This document shows positions 25,074-34,295 of a stretch of DNA of 34,295 bases, in pieces. This stretch comes from Bacteroidales bacterium (GTDB taxonomy: Bacteria; Bacteroidota; Bacteroidia; Bacteroidales; VadinHA17): positions 1 through 34,295 of the forward strand of contig JAAZBN010000133.1 in NCBI GenBank assembly GCA_012513795.1, written 5' to 3'. Below the pieces are notes generated by a model that did not search any database, was not told the DNA's origin, and saw only the letters and a list, made by a program, of their open reading frames with translations. Numbering within the stretch: the stretch's first letter is position 1; every line of letters starts with the position of its first letter. The translations under genes were made by a program, and so were the position numbers.

Positions 25074-25253
25074 TTATAGTTTCTCTACCTTAACCAGGTG
25101 TTTCAGCTTGTTGACCATACCCATTATCTGGGCAGTATCTTCGTGTTCAACAGTCTGGTGCATCTTTCTTATACCCAGCGCCGCGAGTATCCTTTTCTGT
25201 GATTCGGGCTGGCCTATCCTGCTCTTTATCTGGGTTATCCTGATTTTTGCCAT
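25074..25253 (-). CDS. rpmD: 50S ribosomal protein L30
   Basis: The ATG at 25253-25251 opens a 59-residue frame ending in TAA at 25076-25074. The protein starts MAKIRITQIKSRIGQPESQK and continues with RILAALGIRKMHQTVEH, the L30 signature, ending LVKVEKL. It fills the gap between rpsE (15 bases upstream) and rplO (27 bases downstream). Many bacteria lack rpmD; here it is present and intact. Confidence 0.96.
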   Translation of the reverse strand: MAKIRITQIKSRIGQPESQKRILAALGIRKMHQTVEHEDTAQIMGMVNKLKHLVKVEKL

Positions 25254-25268
25254 GATACTTGAATATTA

Positions 25269-25784
25269 CTAACCGTTAAACACTTTTTCCAAGGTAACAC
25301 CCCTGTGGTCAGCCACTGTGCTGGCATCGCGCAGCTCAAGCAGGGCGGCGATGGTTGCCTTCACCAGGTTATGGGGGTTCGAAGAGCCCTTTGATTTGGC
25401 AAGCACATTCCTCACACCCACGCTCTCAAGAACGGCGCGCATAGCACCTCCGGCTATGATTCCGGTACCTTCCGTTGCAGGTTTGATGAAGACGTATGCT
25501 CCTCCAAATTTGCCATACTGCTCATGAGGGATCGTTCCCTTGTTGACCGGCACCCTGATGAGGTTTTTCTTGGCATCTTCAATACCCTTGGCGATGGCAG
25601 TTGTCACCTCACTTGCCTTACCCAGGCCATGACCCACAATTCCCTTCTCATCACCGACGACTACGATGGCTGAAAAGCTGAAGGTACGCCCTCCCTTGGT
25701 TACTTTGGTTACTCTCTGGATGCTTACCAGCCTGTCGGTAAGTTCAAGATCGCTGTTCTTTACTCTCTTTATTCCGTATGCCAT
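25269..25784 (-). CDS. rpsE: 30S ribosomal protein S5
   Basis: S5 (171 residues) takes part in mRNA helicase activity at the entry channel and in decoding accuracy. The N-terminal double-stranded RNA-binding fold carries [20 protein letters not shown] and [13 protein letters not shown]. The C-terminal domain carries [18 protein letters not shown] and [16 protein letters not shown]. It lies between rplR and rpmD, in spc order. Confidence 0.97.
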   Translation of the reverse strand: MAYGIKRVKNSDLELTDRLVSIQRVTKVTKGGRTFSFSAIVVVGDEKGIVGHGLGKASEVTTAIAKGIEDAKKNLIRVPVNKGTIPHEQYGKFGGAYVFIKPATEGTGIIAGGAMRAVLESVGVRNVLAKSKGSSNPHNLVKATIAALLELRDASTVADHRGVTLEKVFNG

Positions 25785-25789
25785 ACTGA

Positions 25790-26149
25790 TTAGAATTTTA
25801 AGCCGCCTTCGCGAGCTCCGTCAGCTAATGATTTAACCCTGCCATGATACTGGTATCCGCTTCTGTCAAAGACAACGGTTTCAATGCCCTTCTCCCTGCA
25901 CACCTCGGCTAGACGCTTGCCTACCAGCATGGCTACCTCACTCTTCTTCTTTCCGGTGATTGTGGCTATTTCCTTCTCCCTTGAGGAGACGGATGCCAGT
26001 GTCACTCCGTTGACGTCGTCAACAGCCTGAGCATATATCTGTTTGTTGCTGCGGAAGACTGACACTCTTGGTTTTTCAGCCGTTCCCCTGATCCGGTTGC
26101 GGATTCTCAGTTTGATCTTTTCTCTTTTTTCTGTCTTTGATAAAGCCAT
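25790..26149 (-). CDS. rplR: 50S ribosomal protein L18
   Basis: L18 (119 residues) binds 5S rRNA together with L5 and L25. The basic N terminus ([20 protein letters not shown]) leads into [18 protein letters not shown]-like sequence and the C-terminal [20 protein letters not shown] and AREGGLKF. Length and position between rplF and rpsE are normal. Confidence 0.97.
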   Translation of the reverse strand: MALSKTEKREKIKLRIRNRIRGTAEKPRVSVFRSNKQIYAQAVDDVNGVTLASVSSREKEIATITGKKKSEVAMLVGKRLAEVCREKGIETVVFDRSGYQYHGRVKSLADGAREGGLKF

Positions 26150-26169
26150 GACTTTACTGTTTAATCATG

Positions 26170-26724
26170 TTACACTCCAGCCGATTTGCCGGCCTTTCTC
26201 CTGAGCTGCTCGCCCACGAACTTGATACCCTTGCCCTTGTAAGGCTCAGGCGGTCTCAGTGACCTGATCTTTGCCGCCACATGGCCTATGAGCTGCTTGT
26301 CAATGCTTGAGAGGGTAATGATGGGATTACTTCTCTTTTCTGTCTTGGTTTCAACCTTTATCTCCTGCGGCAGCTCCATGACTATATCATGCGAAAAGCC
26401 CAGGCTCATCTCAAGACGCTGACCGTTGGCTTCTGCGCGATAGCCTACGCCAACAAGTTCAAGTTCTTTCCTGTAGCCGGTGCTGACGCCCACAACCATG
26501 TTGGCAATGAGCGCCCTGTAAAGGCCATGGAGCGACTTGAGGCGCTTCTCGTCATTGGGCCTGGAAAGTATGATTTCATTATTCTCAACCTCCACCCTGA
26601 TGTCACTGTCTATCTTCTGCGACAGAGTTCCCAGGGGGCCTTTAACACTGACCACGTTGTCGTCACTCACATCAATGGTGACTCCTGATGGCAGGTTTAC
26701 AGGTAATTTTCCTACTCGTGACAT
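26170..26724 (-). CDS. rplF: 50S ribosomal protein L6
   Basis: L6 (184 residues) lies near the factor-binding site of the large subunit. It has two similar alpha/beta domains. Key stretches are MSRVGKLPVNLPSGVTIDVS, VSVKGPLGTLSQ, GVSTGYRKELELVGVGYRAE and the C-terminal RSLRPPEPYKGKGIKFVGEQ. It is preceded by an unusually strong Shine-Dalgarno sequence, AGGAGG, 7 bases before the ATG (see separate entry). It follows rpsH by 15 bases. Confidence 0.97.
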   Translation of the reverse strand: MSRVGKLPVNLPSGVTIDVSDDNVVSVKGPLGTLSQKIDSDIRVEVENNEIILSRPNDEKRLKSLHGLYRALIANMVVGVSTGYRKELELVGVGYRAEANGQRLEMSLGFSHDIVMELPQEIKVETKTEKRSNPIITLSSIDKQLIGHVAAKIRSLRPPEPYKGKGIKFVGEQLRRKAGKSAGV

Positions 26725-26731
26725 TTAACTT

Positions 26732-26737
26732 CCTCCT
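26732..26737 (-). promoter_or_regulatory. Strong Shine-Dalgarno sequence before rplF
   Basis: The minus strand reads AGGAGG, 7 bases before the rplF ATG at 26724. Almost all other starts in this window lack such a site, as expected for Bacteroidota, whose ribosomes generally hide the anti-Shine-Dalgarno sequence. This one is a clear exception. Confidence 0.6.
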
Positions 26738-26739
26738 GT

Positions 26740-27135
26740 TTAGTAGACATAACATATTACTTCACCACCGACATTCTCCTTAACTGCCTCTTTCTCGGTC
26801 ATCACGCCGTGCGAGGTTGAAAGGATGGCAATTCCCAGTCCGTTGAGTACTCTGGGGAGTTCATCAACCCCGGCATATCTCCTGAGGCCCGGACGGCTCA
26901 CCCGCTGTATCTGTTTGATAGCAGGGAGCTTTGACTTGGGATGATACTTGAGGGCGATCTTGATTTTGCCCTGCAGATTATCATCAATAAACTTATAGCT
27001 CAGAATATATCCCTTGTCATAAAGTATCCTTGTGATATCCTTCGTCAGGCCGGTAGCCGGTGTTTCAACCACTTTATGTCCGGCTCTGATGGCATTCCTT
27101 ACCCTTGTAAGAAAATCTGCTATTGGATCTGTCAT
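26740..27135 (-). CDS. rpsH: 30S ribosomal protein S8
   Basis: S8 (131 residues) is a primary 16S rRNA binder in the central domain and in many bacteria a translational repressor of the spc genes. It starts MTDPIADFLTRVRNAIRAGH and ends with the family pattern ILSTSHGVMTEKEA and GGEVICYVY. It lies between rpsN and rplF. The following rplF carries the exceptional Shine-Dalgarno site. Confidence 0.97.
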   Translation of the reverse strand: MTDPIADFLTRVRNAIRAGHKVVETPATGLTKDITRILYDKGYILSYKFIDDNLQGKIKIALKYHPKSKLPAIKQIQRVSRPGLRRYAGVDELPRVLNGLGIAILSTSHGVMTEKEAVKENVGGEVICYVY

Positions 27136-27169
27136 CTTATAGTATAATTAATTGTTTATATCTCGGTTG

Positions 27170-27439
27170 TTACCAGCTTGCTTTTCTTACGCCCGGGATA
27201 AGCCCTTTTGAAGCCATCTCCCTGAAGGTAATCCTGCTGATGCCAAACTGCCTCATGTATCCCCTTGGCCTGCCGGTGAGCTTGCACCTGTTGCGCTGCC
27301 TGATAGGGTTTGAGTTGCGCGGCAGGGTGCTCATTGCAATGTAGTTGCCTTCAGCTTTGAGAGCAGCTCTTTTTGCAGCATACCTTTTGGCAAGTTTTGC
27401 GCGTTTGACCTCGCGGGCTTTCATTGATTCCTTAGCCAT
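27170..27439 (-). CDS. rpsN: 30S ribosomal protein S14, zinc-free long type
   Basis: This 89-residue S14 is the long C-minus form: it has one Cys and no CxxC...CxxC zinc module. It starts [20 protein letters not shown] and includes [20 protein letters not shown] and the end [19 protein letters not shown]14 is needed for head assembly of the small subunit. It lies between rplE and rpsH. Together with the zinc-free L36 here it suggests low zinc demand in the ribosome. Confidence 0.97.
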   Translation of the reverse strand: MAKESMKAREVKRAKLAKRYAAKRAALKAEGNYIAMSTLPRNSNPIRQRNRCKLTGRPRGYMRQFGISRITFREMASKGLIPGVRKASW

Positions 27440-27451
27440 ATTCCGATCTGT

Positions 27452-27997
27452 TTACTTGTTTTTAAAGGGAATTCCGAATTCTTTAAGCAGGGCATAAGCC
27501 TCCTCATCACTTTTAGCCGTTGTGACAAAGGTGATCTGAAGCCCCATGATCTTGGCTATCTTGTCAAGATCAATCTCGGGGAATATTATCTGCTCGGTAA
27601 TGCCCAGGGTATAGTTGCCCCGGCCGTCGAGCCTGGCACCCACCCCCTTGAAGTCGCGTATCCGCGGCAGAGCCACTGCAATGAGCCTCTCGAGGAACTC
27701 ATACATACGGTCCTTACGAAGGGTCACCATCACTCCTATGGGCATGGCCTTCCTGAGTTTGAAATTGGAGATATCCTTCCTGGAGACGGTCTGCACAGCC
27801 TTCTGCCCGGCTATATCACTAACCTCTTTCTGCCCCATTTCAAGCAGTTTCTTGTCAGCGATAGCCTGACCGATTCCCTGGCTGATAACTATCTTTTCCA
27901 GACGGGGCACCTGCATCACAGTCCTGTAGCTGAACTGCTTCATGAGAGCAGGCGTTATCTCACTCTTGTATTTGGTCTTTAAAGCAGGCGTATACAT
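27452..27997 (-). CDS. rplE: 50S ribosomal protein L5
   Basis: L5 (181 residues) binds 5S rRNA and contacts the P-site tRNA. Signatures are [60 protein letters not shown] and [18 protein letters not shown]. Its ATG overlaps the rplX stop as TAATG (one shared base), which implies coupled translation. Confidence 0.97.
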   Translation of the reverse strand: MYTPALKTKYKSEITPALMKQFSYRTVMQVPRLEKIVISQGIGQAIADKKLLEMGQKEVSDIAGQKAVQTVSRKDISNFKLRKAMPIGVMVTLRKDRMYEFLERLIAVALPRIRDFKGVGARLDGRGNYTLGITEQIIFPEIDLDKIAKIMGLQITFVTTAKSDEEAYALLKEFGIPFKNK

Positions 27998-28320
27998 TAT
28001 TTGATCTCCTCTCCTGATTTTTTGGCGTAACGTACCAGTTTGTTCTTGTCATTCAGCTTGCGGCCGACGCGTGTGGGCTTACCGCTTGCCGGGTCAATGA
28101 CCATAAGGTTCGAGATGTGTACGGGTGCCTCCTTTTTAAGGATGCCTCCCTGGGGTGCCTTGGCATTGGGCTTGGTATGTTTTGATACCAGGTTAACCCC
28201 TTCCACCAGGGCTTTGTTCTTATCCCTGTCTACCTCAAGGACACGGCCTTTCTGTCCTTTGGATTCACCGGCAATGACAGCCACTGTGTCTCCCTTTTTG
28301 ATGTGTAATTTCTTCTGCAT
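27997..28320 (-). CDS. rplX: 50S ribosomal protein L24
   Basis: L24 (107 residues) starts large-subunit assembly and sits near the tunnel exit. It starts [20 protein letters not shown], a KOW motif ([20 protein letters not shown] in the sequence), and contains [20 protein letters not shown]. Its stop overlaps the rplE start by one base. It begins 20 bases after rplN. Confidence 0.97.
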   Translation of the reverse strand: MQKKLHIKKGDTVAVIAGESKGQKGRVLEVDRDKNKALVEGVNLVSKHTKPNAKAPQGGILKKEAPVHISNLMVIDPASGKPTRVGRKLNDKNKLVRYAKKSGEEIK

Positions 28321-28340
28321 CGGGTGTCAGTTTAAAAGTA

Positions 28341-28706
28341 TTATAACACTTCAGGTGCAAGTGAGACGATCTTCATGTACTTGTCGCGCAGTTCCCTGGC
28401 CACGGGACCGAAGATACGGGTGCCGCGCACCTCATCCTGGTTGGTGAGGAGTACCACCGCGTTGTCATCAAAGCGGATATATGAGCCGTCAGCACGGCGT
28501 ATCTCCTTCTTTGTCCTTACAACCACGGCCTTGCTCACTGATCCTTTCTTTGCTTCACCGGAGGGCAGAGCACTCTTTACCGAGACAACTATCTTGTCTC
28601 CGACGCTTGCGTACCTCTTCTTGCTTCCGCCGAGCACCCTTATGCAAAGTACCTCCTTGGCACCGGTGTTATCGGCAACAGTCAACCTGCTTTCCTGCTG
28701 TATCAT
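28341..28706 (-). CDS. rplN: 50S ribosomal protein L14
   Basis: L14 (121 residues) forms an inter-subunit bridge with 16S rRNA. It starts [20 protein letters not shown], the classic signature, and ends [15 protein letters not shown]-like ([16 protein letters not shown]). The start is 2 bases after the rpsQ stop, which suggests coupled translation. Confidence 0.97.
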   Translation of the reverse strand: MIQQESRLTVADNTGAKEVLCIRVLGGSKKRYASVGDKIVVSVKSALPSGEAKKGSVSKAVVVRTKKEIRRADGSYIRFDDNAVVLLTNQDEVRGTRIFGPVARELRDKYMKIVSLAPEVL

Positions 28707-28708
28707 AA

Positions 28709-28966
28709 TTACTTAGCTCTTTCAATTATTTCCACCAATCTCCAGGCTTTGTTCTTGCTGAGAGGCCTGGTCTCCATTATGCGTACCGTATCACCAATGT
28801 TGCAGGTGTTCTCCTCATCATGAGCCATCAGCTTTTTGGTTTTGTTGACGAACTTGCCATAGATGGGGTGCTTTACCTTCCTGCGGATGGCAACGACGAT
28901 AGATTTGTCCATCTTGTTGCTGACGACAACACCTGTACGCTCTTTTCTAAGATTCCTTTCTTCCAT
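28709..28966 (-). CDS. rpsQ: 30S ribosomal protein S17
   Basis: S17 (85 residues) is an early 16S rRNA binder with an OB fold. It starts [20 protein letters not shown], followed by [18 protein letters not shown], and ends [20 protein letters not shown] with a short tail. It lies between rpmC (11 bases upstream) and rplN (2 bases downstream). Confidence 0.97.
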   Translation of the reverse strand: MEERNLRKERTGVVVSNKMDKSIVVAIRRKVKHPIYGKFVNKTKKLMAHDEENTCNIGDTVRIMETRPLSKNKAWRLVEIIERAK

Positions 28967-28977
28967 GCTGATAACGG

Positions 28978-29181
28978 CTATTTGGTTTTATCATTCAACT
29001 CTCTCTTGCGCATCTCTGTCATGAGCCTGGCAATAGTTTTTCTGCTCTCCTTGATCTTCTGTGGATTATCAAGGGGAGAAATTGCGTGGTTTAGCTTCAT
29101 GCGCACGAGTGCGGTCTTCTCATTGTCAATACGTTCGAGAAGCTCCTGGTTGCTTAATTCTCTTATCTCTGAACTTTTCAT
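28978..29181 (-). CDS. rpmC: 50S ribosomal protein L29
   Basis: L29 (67 residues) is a helical hairpin near the tunnel exit, where trigger factor and SRP dock. It starts [20 protein letters not shown] and includes the signature [20 protein letters not shown]. It lies 12 bases after rplP and 11 before rpsQ, in S10-operon order. Confidence 0.96.
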   Translation of the reverse strand: MKSSEIRELSNQELLERIDNEKTALVRMKLNHAISPLDNPQKIKESRKTIARLMTEMRKRELNDKTK

Positions 29182-29193
29182 CGCTCTCTTTTT

Positions 29194-29616
29194 TTATTCC
29201 TCAGCGTAATCACGTCGAACCACGAATTTTGTTGCCACGGGGAGCTTGCCTGCTGCAAGGCGGAGTGCTTCCTTGGCCACGGCGTAAGATACGCCTTCAG
29301 CCTCTATGATAATGCGTCCCGGGGTTACAGGCACCACGAATCCTTCGGGTGCACCTTTACCTTTACCCATACGTACCTCTGCAGGTTTTTTGGTTATCGG
29401 TTTATCAGGGAAGACGCGGATCCATATCTGGCCCTCACGTTTCATGTGACGGGTGACAGCCTGGCGTGCAGCCTCAAGCTGACGGCCGGTGATCCATGCC
29501 TCCTCGAGGGTTTTGATGCCAAATGATCCGAATGCCAGCTGATTGCCTCTCTGGGCATTGCCTTTCATCCTGCCCTTCTGGCTCCTCCTGTACTTGGTCT
29601 TCTTCGGTTGTAACAT
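29194..29616 (-). CDS. rplP: 50S ribosomal protein L16
   Basis: L16 (140 residues) completes the A-site and peptidyl transferase region. It starts [20 protein letters not shown], and has the signatures [20 protein letters not shown] and [19 protein letters not shown]. It follows rpsC by 28 bases and precedes rpmC. Confidence 0.97.
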   Translation of the reverse strand: MLQPKKTKYRRSQKGRMKGNAQRGNQLAFGSFGIKTLEEAWITGRQLEAARQAVTRHMKREGQIWIRVFPDKPITKKPAEVRMGKGKGAPEGFVVPVTPGRIIIEAEGVSYAVAKEALRLAAGKLPVATKFVVRRDYAEE

Positions 29617-29644
29617 CGCTCAGTTATATTAAATAGTTATATAC

Positions 29645-30376
29645 TTATCGGGATTCTTTTTTGCCACCCCCGCTTCTTTTCCTGTATCCGCCGGTAGGTG
29701 CCTTGCTGCCCTTAATGTTCTTGGCGCCTATGTTCGGGCTGAGGTCACGCTTGCCGTATACCTCTCCGTTGCAGATCCATACCTTGATGCCTATAAGGCC
29801 AACCTTGGTAAGTGCCTCTGCCAGGGCATAGTCTATGTCAGCACGGAAAGTATGAAGAGGGATTCTCCCATCCTTATAGGTCTCATTACGGGCCATCTCG
29901 GCGCCGCCGAGCCTGCCTGATATCACAACCTTTATGCCTTCAGCGCCCATGCGCATGGTGGAGGCAATGGCCATCTTGATAGCGCGGCGATATGAGATCT
30001 TTCCCTCCACCTGGCGTGCTATGTTGCCGGCAACGATAGCTGCATCAAGCTCCGGACGCTTCACCTCGAAGATATTTATCTGGACCTCCTTTTTGGTGAT
30101 CTTCTTGAGCTCCTCTTTAAGCTTGTCAACCTCCTGGCCTCCTTTGCCGATAATGATACCGGGACGGGCTGTGTTTACGGTGACGGTTATGAGCTTGAGG
30201 GTACGTTCAATGACTATCTTTGAAAGACTTGCCTTGGCCAGCCTGGCATTAAGGTATTCCCTTATGCGGGTGTCTTCAACAAGCTTGCCTGAGAAGTCAT
30301 TGCCACCGTACCAGTTGGAGTCCCATCCCCTGATAATTCCTACTCTGTTGCCTATCGGATTTACTTTTTGTCCCAT
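29645..30376 (-). CDS. rpsC: 30S ribosomal protein S3
   Basis: S3 (243 residues) lines the mRNA entry tunnel. It starts [20 protein letters not shown]. The KH domain carries [20 protein letters not shown], and the C-terminal domain carries [20 protein letters not shown] and the [13 protein letters not shown] signature. It ends in a short Gly/Lys/Arg tail. It starts 3 bases after the rplV stop. Confidence 0.97.
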   Translation of the reverse strand: MGQKVNPIGNRVGIIRGWDSNWYGGNDFSGKLVEDTRIREYLNARLAKASLSKIVIERTLKLITVTVNTARPGIIIGKGGQEVDKLKEELKKITKKEVQINIFEVKRPELDAAIVAGNIARQVEGKISYRRAIKMAIASTMRMGAEGIKVVISGRLGGAEMARNETYKDGRIPLHTFRADIDYALAEALTKVGLIGIKVWICNGEVYGKRDLSPNIGAKNIKGSKAPTGGYRKRSGGGKKESR

Positions 30377-30379
30377 TGT

Positions 30380-30799
30380 TTACTCTGAAATAGTTTCAAC
30401 TTCCTGATTCCTGCTACCCAGCACAAGGGTTACATGGTTTGATCTCTTGCGAATACGGTAAGCCCTTCCCTGGGGGGCAGGCTGGATACGGCGCAGTATG
30501 CGGCCGCCATCTACCTTCACCTCCTTGACATACAGGTTGCTCTCTTCAAGGCGGACGCCCTCGTTCTTGGCCTGCCAGTTGGCTATGGCTGAGAGAAGGA
30601 GCTTTTCCACCCTGCGTGATGCTTCCTGCTTGCTGAACCTGAGGATATCAAGAGCCCTGTTCACTTCCTGGCCCCTGATAAGATCAGTAACCAGCCTCAT
30701 TTTGCGCGGGGATGTCGGGACATTCCGGAGAATGGCCTGAGCCTTCTCTTTTGCGGCTTCCTTTCTGGCGCCTGCGCTTATTCTTTTTCTTGCACCCAT
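30380..30799 (-). CDS. rplV: 50S ribosomal protein L22
   Basis: L22 (139 residues) reaches into the peptide exit tunnel with a long beta hairpin. The core is [20 protein letters not shown], and the hairpin/C-terminal part contains [20 protein letters not shown]. The N-terminal 20 residues are a lysine/arginine/alanine-rich extension relative to E. coli L22. It lies between rpsS and rpsC. Confidence 0.97.
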   Translation of the reverse strand: MGARKRISAGARKEAAKEKAQAILRNVPTSPRKMRLVTDLIRGQEVNRALDILRFSKQEASRRVEKLLLSAIANWQAKNEGVRLEESNLYVKEVKVDGGRILRRIQPAPQGRAYRIRKRSNHVTLVLGSRNQEVETISE

Positions 30800-30832
30800 T
30801 TCTGATAATTTTTCAGTTTATGCTACACTACC

Positions 30833-31099
30833 CTATTTCTGTTTCCCGCCATGACCACGGAATGTACGGGTAGGGGCAAACTCACCCAGCTTGTGGCCAA
30901 CCATGTTCTCTGTAATGTAGACAGGTATAAATTTGTTTCCGTTATGCACTGCCAGCGTGTGTCCCACGAAATCGGGAGAAATAACTGATCTTCTTGACCA
31001 GGTCTTGATCACAGTTTTCTTTCCGCTGTCATTCATTGCTTCCACCTTTTTGCCCAGGGGGAGATCAATGAAGGGGCCTTTTTTAATGGATCTGCTCAT
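30833..31099 (-). CDS. rpsS: 30S ribosomal protein S19
   Basis: S19 (88 residues) lies in the head of the small subunit next to S13. It starts [20 protein letters not shown] and has the signature [22 protein letters not shown] (quoted part: [17 protein letters not shown]). It begins 8 bases after rplB and is 33 bases from rplV. Confidence 0.97.
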   Translation of the reverse strand: MSRSIKKGPFIDLPLGKKVEAMNDSGKKTVIKTWSRRSVISPDFVGHTLAVHNGNKFIPVYITENMVGHKLGEFAPTRTFRGHGGKQK

Positions 31100-31107
31100 C
31101 GTATCAA

Positions 31108-31932
31108 TTATTTTTTCCTTCTTTCAATAATATGCTTGTTCGAATACTTGGTACGGCTCCTGGTCTTGTAACCCTTGGCGGGCTTGCCGCTGCGTGAGCG
31201 CGGATGTCCTCCCGAGGCCCTTCCTTCGCCACCGCCCATGGGGTGATCAACCGGGTTCATCGCAACGCCCCTTGTCCTGGGTCTGCGGCCCAGCCAGCGC
31301 TTGCGCCCTGCCTTGCCGGAACGTTCCTGGTTGTGGTCAGTGTTTGAAACAGTACCTATCGTGGCGCGGCACGAGGTAAGCACCATCCTTGTCTCACCCG
31401 AAGGAAGCTTGATGATTGCATACTTGCCGTCACGGGCAGCCAGCTGTGCAAAGGTGCCTGCACTGCGGGCCATGGCTGCACCCCTTCCGGGCTTCAGCTC
31501 AATGTTGTGCACTATTGTGCCCAGGGGTATGTCTTCCAGGAAAAGGGTGTTGCCTACCTCCGGCGCTGCCGCCTTTCCTGACATCAGCTCCTGACCGACC
31601 TTCAGACCGTTGGGAGCAATGATATACCTCTTCTCACCGTCTTCGTAGGTGAGAAGAGCAATACGTGCCGACCTGTTGGGATCATACTCAATTGAGGTTA
31701 CCCTGGCGGGTATGCCGTCCTTGGTCCTCTGAAAGTCGATCACCCGGTACATCCTCTTGTGGCCGCCGCCAATGTACCTCATGGTCCGTCTGCCGTTAAC
31801 GTTCCTTCCTCCTGACTTCTTCAGCGGCGCGAGCAAGGATTTCTCCGGCCTGTCACTTGTCACCTCGTCAAAGGTGCTCGTGATCTTATGTCTCTGGCCT
31901 GGTGTTACAGGCTTGATCTTTCTGACTGCCAT
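31108..31932 (-). CDS. rplB: 50S ribosomal protein L2
   Basis: L2 (274 residues) is a core protein needed for subunit joining and peptidyl transfer. It starts [20 protein letters not shown] and contains [35 protein letters not shown] and the catalytic-region signature [20 protein letters not shown]. It lies between rplW and rpsS. Confidence 0.98.
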   Translation of the reverse strand: MAVRKIKPVTPGQRHKITSTFDEVTSDRPEKSLLAPLKKSGGRNVNGRRTMRYIGGGHKRMYRVIDFQRTKDGIPARVTSIEYDPNRSARIALLTYEDGEKRYIIAPNGLKVGQELMSGKAAAPEVGNTLFLEDIPLGTIVHNIELKPGRGAAMARSAGTFAQLAARDGKYAIIKLPSGETRMVLTSCRATIGTVSNTDHNQERSGKAGRKRWLGRRPRTRGVAMNPVDHPMGGGEGRASGGHPRSRSGKPAKGYKTRSRTKYSNKHIIERRKK

Positions 31933-31938
31933 ACTATA

Positions 31939-32229
31939 TTAAATGTTGCTGTAAAAATCTATTGTCTCTCCTTTGGCGAGAGTGACAACAGCCTTCTTCG
32001 TTGCTGCCGTCCGGCCCTTCATCATACCTGATTTGGTATATCGGGTCTTCGTCTTGCCACCATAGTTGATTGTGTTCACAGACTCAACGTTCACGCCGTA
32101 AAGATCTTCCACTGCCTTCTTGATCTGCAGCTTGTTGGCCTGACGTGCAACCAGAAAACCATACCTGTTGTAGGCCTCGCCCTGACTGGTCATCTTTTCG
32201 GTCACTATGGGTTTGATCAATATTTCCAT
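31939..32229 (-). CDS. rplW: 50S ribosomal protein L23
   Basis: L23 (96 residues) sits at the tunnel exit and docks trigger factor and SRP. It starts MEILIKPIVTEKMTSQGEAY and contains ANKLQIKKAVEDLYGVNVES, the L23 signature, with the rRNA-binding loop in the second half. It follows rplD by 15 bases and precedes rplB by 6. Confidence 0.96.
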   Translation of the reverse strand: MEILIKPIVTEKMTSQGEAYNRYGFLVARQANKLQIKKAVEDLYGVNVESVNTINYGGKTKTRYTKSGMMKGRTAATKKAVVTLAKGETIDFYSNI

Positions 32230-32244
32230 AACTATGCTCCTGGT

Positions 32245-32868
32245 TTATATTGTTGACTGCAAAACATCAACTGCGCTCTCCGTCAGCACCAGAGTTGAAG
32301 CTTTCATTATATTGTAAGTATTTAAATCACTGATAATTACAACTTCAACTCCCTGCAAATTTCGAGATGACAAATATATGTTTTTATTTTGTTCTGATAA
32401 AACAATAAGTGAATTTTTCCTGGACAGGTTGAGATTTGCGCTCATGCCGGCCATTTGAGAAGTCTTCGGAACCTCCATTGAGAAATCTTCAAGGACTATT
32501 ATTTTGTTTTCTTTAGCCTTGTATGAGAGGGCCGATTTTCTTGCCAGCTGTTTCACCTTTTTATTAAGCTTGAAGCCATAGAATCTGGGTCTGGGGCCGA
32601 AGATACGGCCGCCGCCGCGGAACTCGGGGTTCTTGATGCTGCCGAAGCGTGCTGTTCCGGTACCCTTTTGTCTCTTGAGCTTGCGTGTACTGCCCATGAT
32701 CTCGCTGCGTTCCTTGGCTTTGTGAGTACCCTGTCTCTGGCTGGCCAGATACTGTTTGGTATCGAGGTAAATAGCGTGATCATTGGGTTCGATGCCGAAG
32801 ATGGCATCATTAAGAGTGACCTTTTTTCCGGTCTCTTTGCCTTCTATGTTATATACTGCTATTTCCAT
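32245..32868 (-). CDS. rplD: 50S ribosomal protein L4
   Basis: L4 (207 residues) binds 23S rRNA and lines the exit tunnel. The ATG at 32868 gives the normal start [20 protein letters not shown]; the frame is open far upstream to 33033 inside rplC, but that part has no L4 similarity and is rejected. The tunnel-loop signature is [20 protein letters not shown] followed by [15 protein letters not shown]. The ATG overlaps the rplC stop as TAATG. Confidence 0.97.
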   Translation of the reverse strand: MEIAVYNIEGKETGKKVTLNDAIFGIEPNDHAIYLDTKQYLASQRQGTHKAKERSEIMGSTRKLKRQKGTGTARFGSIKNPEFRGGGRIFGPRPRFYGFKLNKKVKQLARKSALSYKAKENKIIVLEDFSMEVPKTSQMAGMSANLNLSRKNSLIVLSEQNKNIYLSSRNLQGVEVVIISDLNTYNIMKASTLVLTESAVDVLQSTI

Positions 32869-33485
32869 TACTTTGTTATTATTACGTAACCACCTTTGGG
32901 GCCGGGTACGGCACCCTTGACAAGAAGCAGGTTTGATTCGGGAAGGATTTTGACCACCCTGAGTTCCGTTTCCTGCTGTCTGCCGCCTGTTCTTCCAGCC
33001 ATGCGCATTCCGGGCATGACTCTTGACGGCCATGATGAGGCGCCCATTGAACCGGGAGCCCTGAGACGGTTATGCTGACCGTGGGTCTGGTCACCCACAC
33101 CACCGAAACCGTGACGCTTGACAACACCCTGGAAGCCCTTACCCTTGGTCCATCCTCTTACATCAAGATAGGTGTCATCATTGAAGAGATCCACGGTAAT
33201 AACATCTCCAAGCTTGTACTTGTCCTCCTCGAATCCCACAAATTCAGCAACCTTCCGCTTGGGTGCGGTGCCTGCCTTCTTAAAGTGACCTATCTCAGCC
33301 TTATTGCTTGACTTCTCTTTCTTGTCGTCATAACTGAGCTGCAAAGCCGAATAACCATCTTTCTCCACAGTCTTTACCTGTGACACCACACACGGGCCCA
33401 CTTCCAGAACTGTGCATGGAATGCTCTTGCCCTCTTCACTGAAGACGGATGTCATTCCAACCTTTTTTCCTATTAATCCCTGCAT
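32868..33485 (-). CDS. rplC: 50S ribosomal protein L3
   Basis: L3 (205 residues) is a primary assembly protein near the peptidyl transferase centre. It starts [20 protein letters not shown] and has the signature [20 protein letters not shown], with the likely methylated Gln region in [15 protein letters not shown]. Its stop shares a base with the rplD start. It lies 20 bases downstream of rpsJ. Confidence 0.98.
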   Translation of the reverse strand: MQGLIGKKVGMTSVFSEEGKSIPCTVLEVGPCVVSQVKTVEKDGYSALQLSYDDKKEKSSNKAEIGHFKKAGTAPKRKVAEFVGFEEDKYKLGDVITVDLFNDDTYLDVRGWTKGKGFQGVVKRHGFGGVGDQTHGQHNRLRAPGSMGASSWPSRVMPGMRMAGRTGGRQQETELRVVKILPESNLLLVKGAVPGPKGGYVIITK

Positions 33486-33505
33486 AATTCAGTAATTTTC
33501 CGGTT

Positions 33506-33811
33506 TCACACTTTTATTTCCACTTCCACTCCGCTGGGCAGCTCAAGCTTCATCAATGCATCGATGGTTTTGGGGGTTGAGCTGTATATGTCAAGCAGGC
33601 GCTTGTAAGATGACAGTTCGAACTGCTCTCTTGATTTCTTGTTGACGAACGGAGAACGGAGCACCGTATAAATTCTCTTGTGGGTGGGAAGCGGTATGGG
33701 GCCGCTGACAACTGCACCCGTCGATTTGACCGTCTTGACGATCTTTTCAGCCGACTTGTCGACCAGGTTGTGATCGTAAGACTTCAGTTTGATGCGGATT
33801 TTCTGACTCAT
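33506..33811 (-). CDS. rpsJ: 30S ribosomal protein S10
   Basis: S10 (101 residues) is a head protein of the small subunit and a partner of NusB/NusG in antitermination. It starts [20 protein letters not shown] and includes [20 protein letters not shown] and [20 protein letters not shown]. It begins 5 bases after the fusA stop, so str and S10 groups are joined here. Confidence 0.98.
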   Translation of the reverse strand: MSQKIRIKLKSYDHNLVDKSAEKIVKTVKSTGAVVSGPIPLPTHKRIYTVLRSPFVNKKSREQFELSSYKRLLDIYSSTPKTIDALMKLELPSGVEVEIKV

Positions 33812-33816
33812 CTCTT

Positions 33817-34295
33817 TTAAAGAATTTTTCCTGTTGTTACTTCAATAATTTTCTTTGCCAATTCTGCAGGCACCTCTTCAAAATGGGAGAACTCCATTGT
33901 GGATGTTGCCCTGCCCGAGGTAAGGGTACGCAGTACTGTAACGTATCCGAAGTTTTCTGCCAGAGGTACTTTTGCTTTTATTACCCTTGCACCTGCTTTC
34001 GATTCCATACCTTCCACCTTGCCTCTGCGCTTGTTGAAATCGCCTACCACATCACCCACGTACTCTTCCGGGGTAACCACTTCGGCGTTCATCACCGGCT
34101 CGAGCAGCACCGGACGGCATTTGCCTGCCGCGTTGCGGAAGGCCTGCCTGGCTGCTATCTCGAACGATAGCGAGTCGGAGTCAACGGGATGGTACGAACC
34201 GTCTTTGAGGATAACCTTGAGGCTGTCAAGCGGGAAGCCGGCCAGCGGGCCGTTGGTCATTGCCTCACGGAATCCCTTCTCTATTGAAGGAATAA
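33817..34295 (-). CDS. fusA: Elongation factor G, C-terminal part
   Basis: The frame is open to the right window edge, giving about 158 codons that read [20 protein letters not shown] onwards. This is the end of domain IV and all of domain V of EF-G, the GTPase that moves tRNA and mRNA through the ribosome. [20 protein letters not shown] and [20 protein letters not shown] match domain V. The GTPase domain lies outside the window. Linkage to rpsJ with 5 bases between indicates the str-type fusA rather than a stray paralogue. Confidence 0.95.
   Translation of the reverse strand, partial: IPSIEKGFREAMTNGPLAGFPLDSLKVILKDGSYHPVDSDSLSFEIAARQAFRNAAGKCRPVLLEPVMNAEVVTPEEYVGDVVGDFNKRRGKVEGMESKAGARVIKAKVPLAENFGYVTVLRTLTSGRATSTMEFSHFEEVPAELAKKIIEVTTGKIL

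Noticed and set aside
32869-33033. 55-codon N-terminal extension of rplD
   Set aside because: The stretch lies inside rplC in another frame and does not resemble L4. [10 protein letters not shown] at 32868 is the usual L4 start.

Overview
The window looks like a chromosomal segment of a Bacteroidota bacterium, most like the Bacteroidia (Bacteroidales/Marinilabiliales-type). The evidence is a GldE-GldD pair next to ssb, a secreted peptidase ending in a type A type-IX-secretion (T9SS) sorting domain, exact Bacteroidota -7 promoter boxes (TAnnTTTG) upstream of eight genes, a near absence of Shine-Dalgarno sequences, and the gene order and tail features of the ribosomal proteins. I see no phage, insertion sequence, CRISPR array, rRNA or tRNA. 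It reads as core chromosome.

Left part (1-4144): the start of an HU gene runs leftwards off the window. Divergent from it is a compact rightward unit: ssb, gldE, gldD, a 4'-phosphopantetheinyl transferase and a geranylgeranylglyceryl-phosphate-synthase-like gene. The last four are linked by overlaps or gaps of a few bases.

4191-8766: a leftward unit in the transcription order ychF-like ATPase, T9SS-exported M14 carboxypeptidase, and a PafA-like member of the alkaline phosphatase superfamily. The last protein has lost its nucleophile and most of one metal site, so it looks like a secreted pseudo-phosphatase. This is the most unusual gene here.

8847-14725: a rightward ECF sigma factor, a single-pass membrane protein (likely anti-sigma) and a small exported Spy/CpxP-like protein. 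Then come hisS, a DUF4870 membrane protein and a tyrosine-rich exported protein, all leftward. A rightward histidine-kinase-like/receiver hybrid with a degenerate ATPase domain follows.

14755-34295: about 19.5 kb, all leftward. In transcription order it is fusA (partial), rpsJ, the S10/spc/alpha ribosomal cluster with secY, map, infA, rpmJ and rpoA, and rplQ. A strong terminator follows, then eno, a second terminator, a ubiD-family decarboxylase, and a membrane-bound SpoIIE-type phosphatase that overlaps ubiD by 4 bases. This block joins translation, transcription and Sec export with glycolysis. S14 and L36 are both of the zinc-free type.

No stretch longer than about 275 bases lacks a gene. 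The longest gap is 80-353, between HU and ssb.
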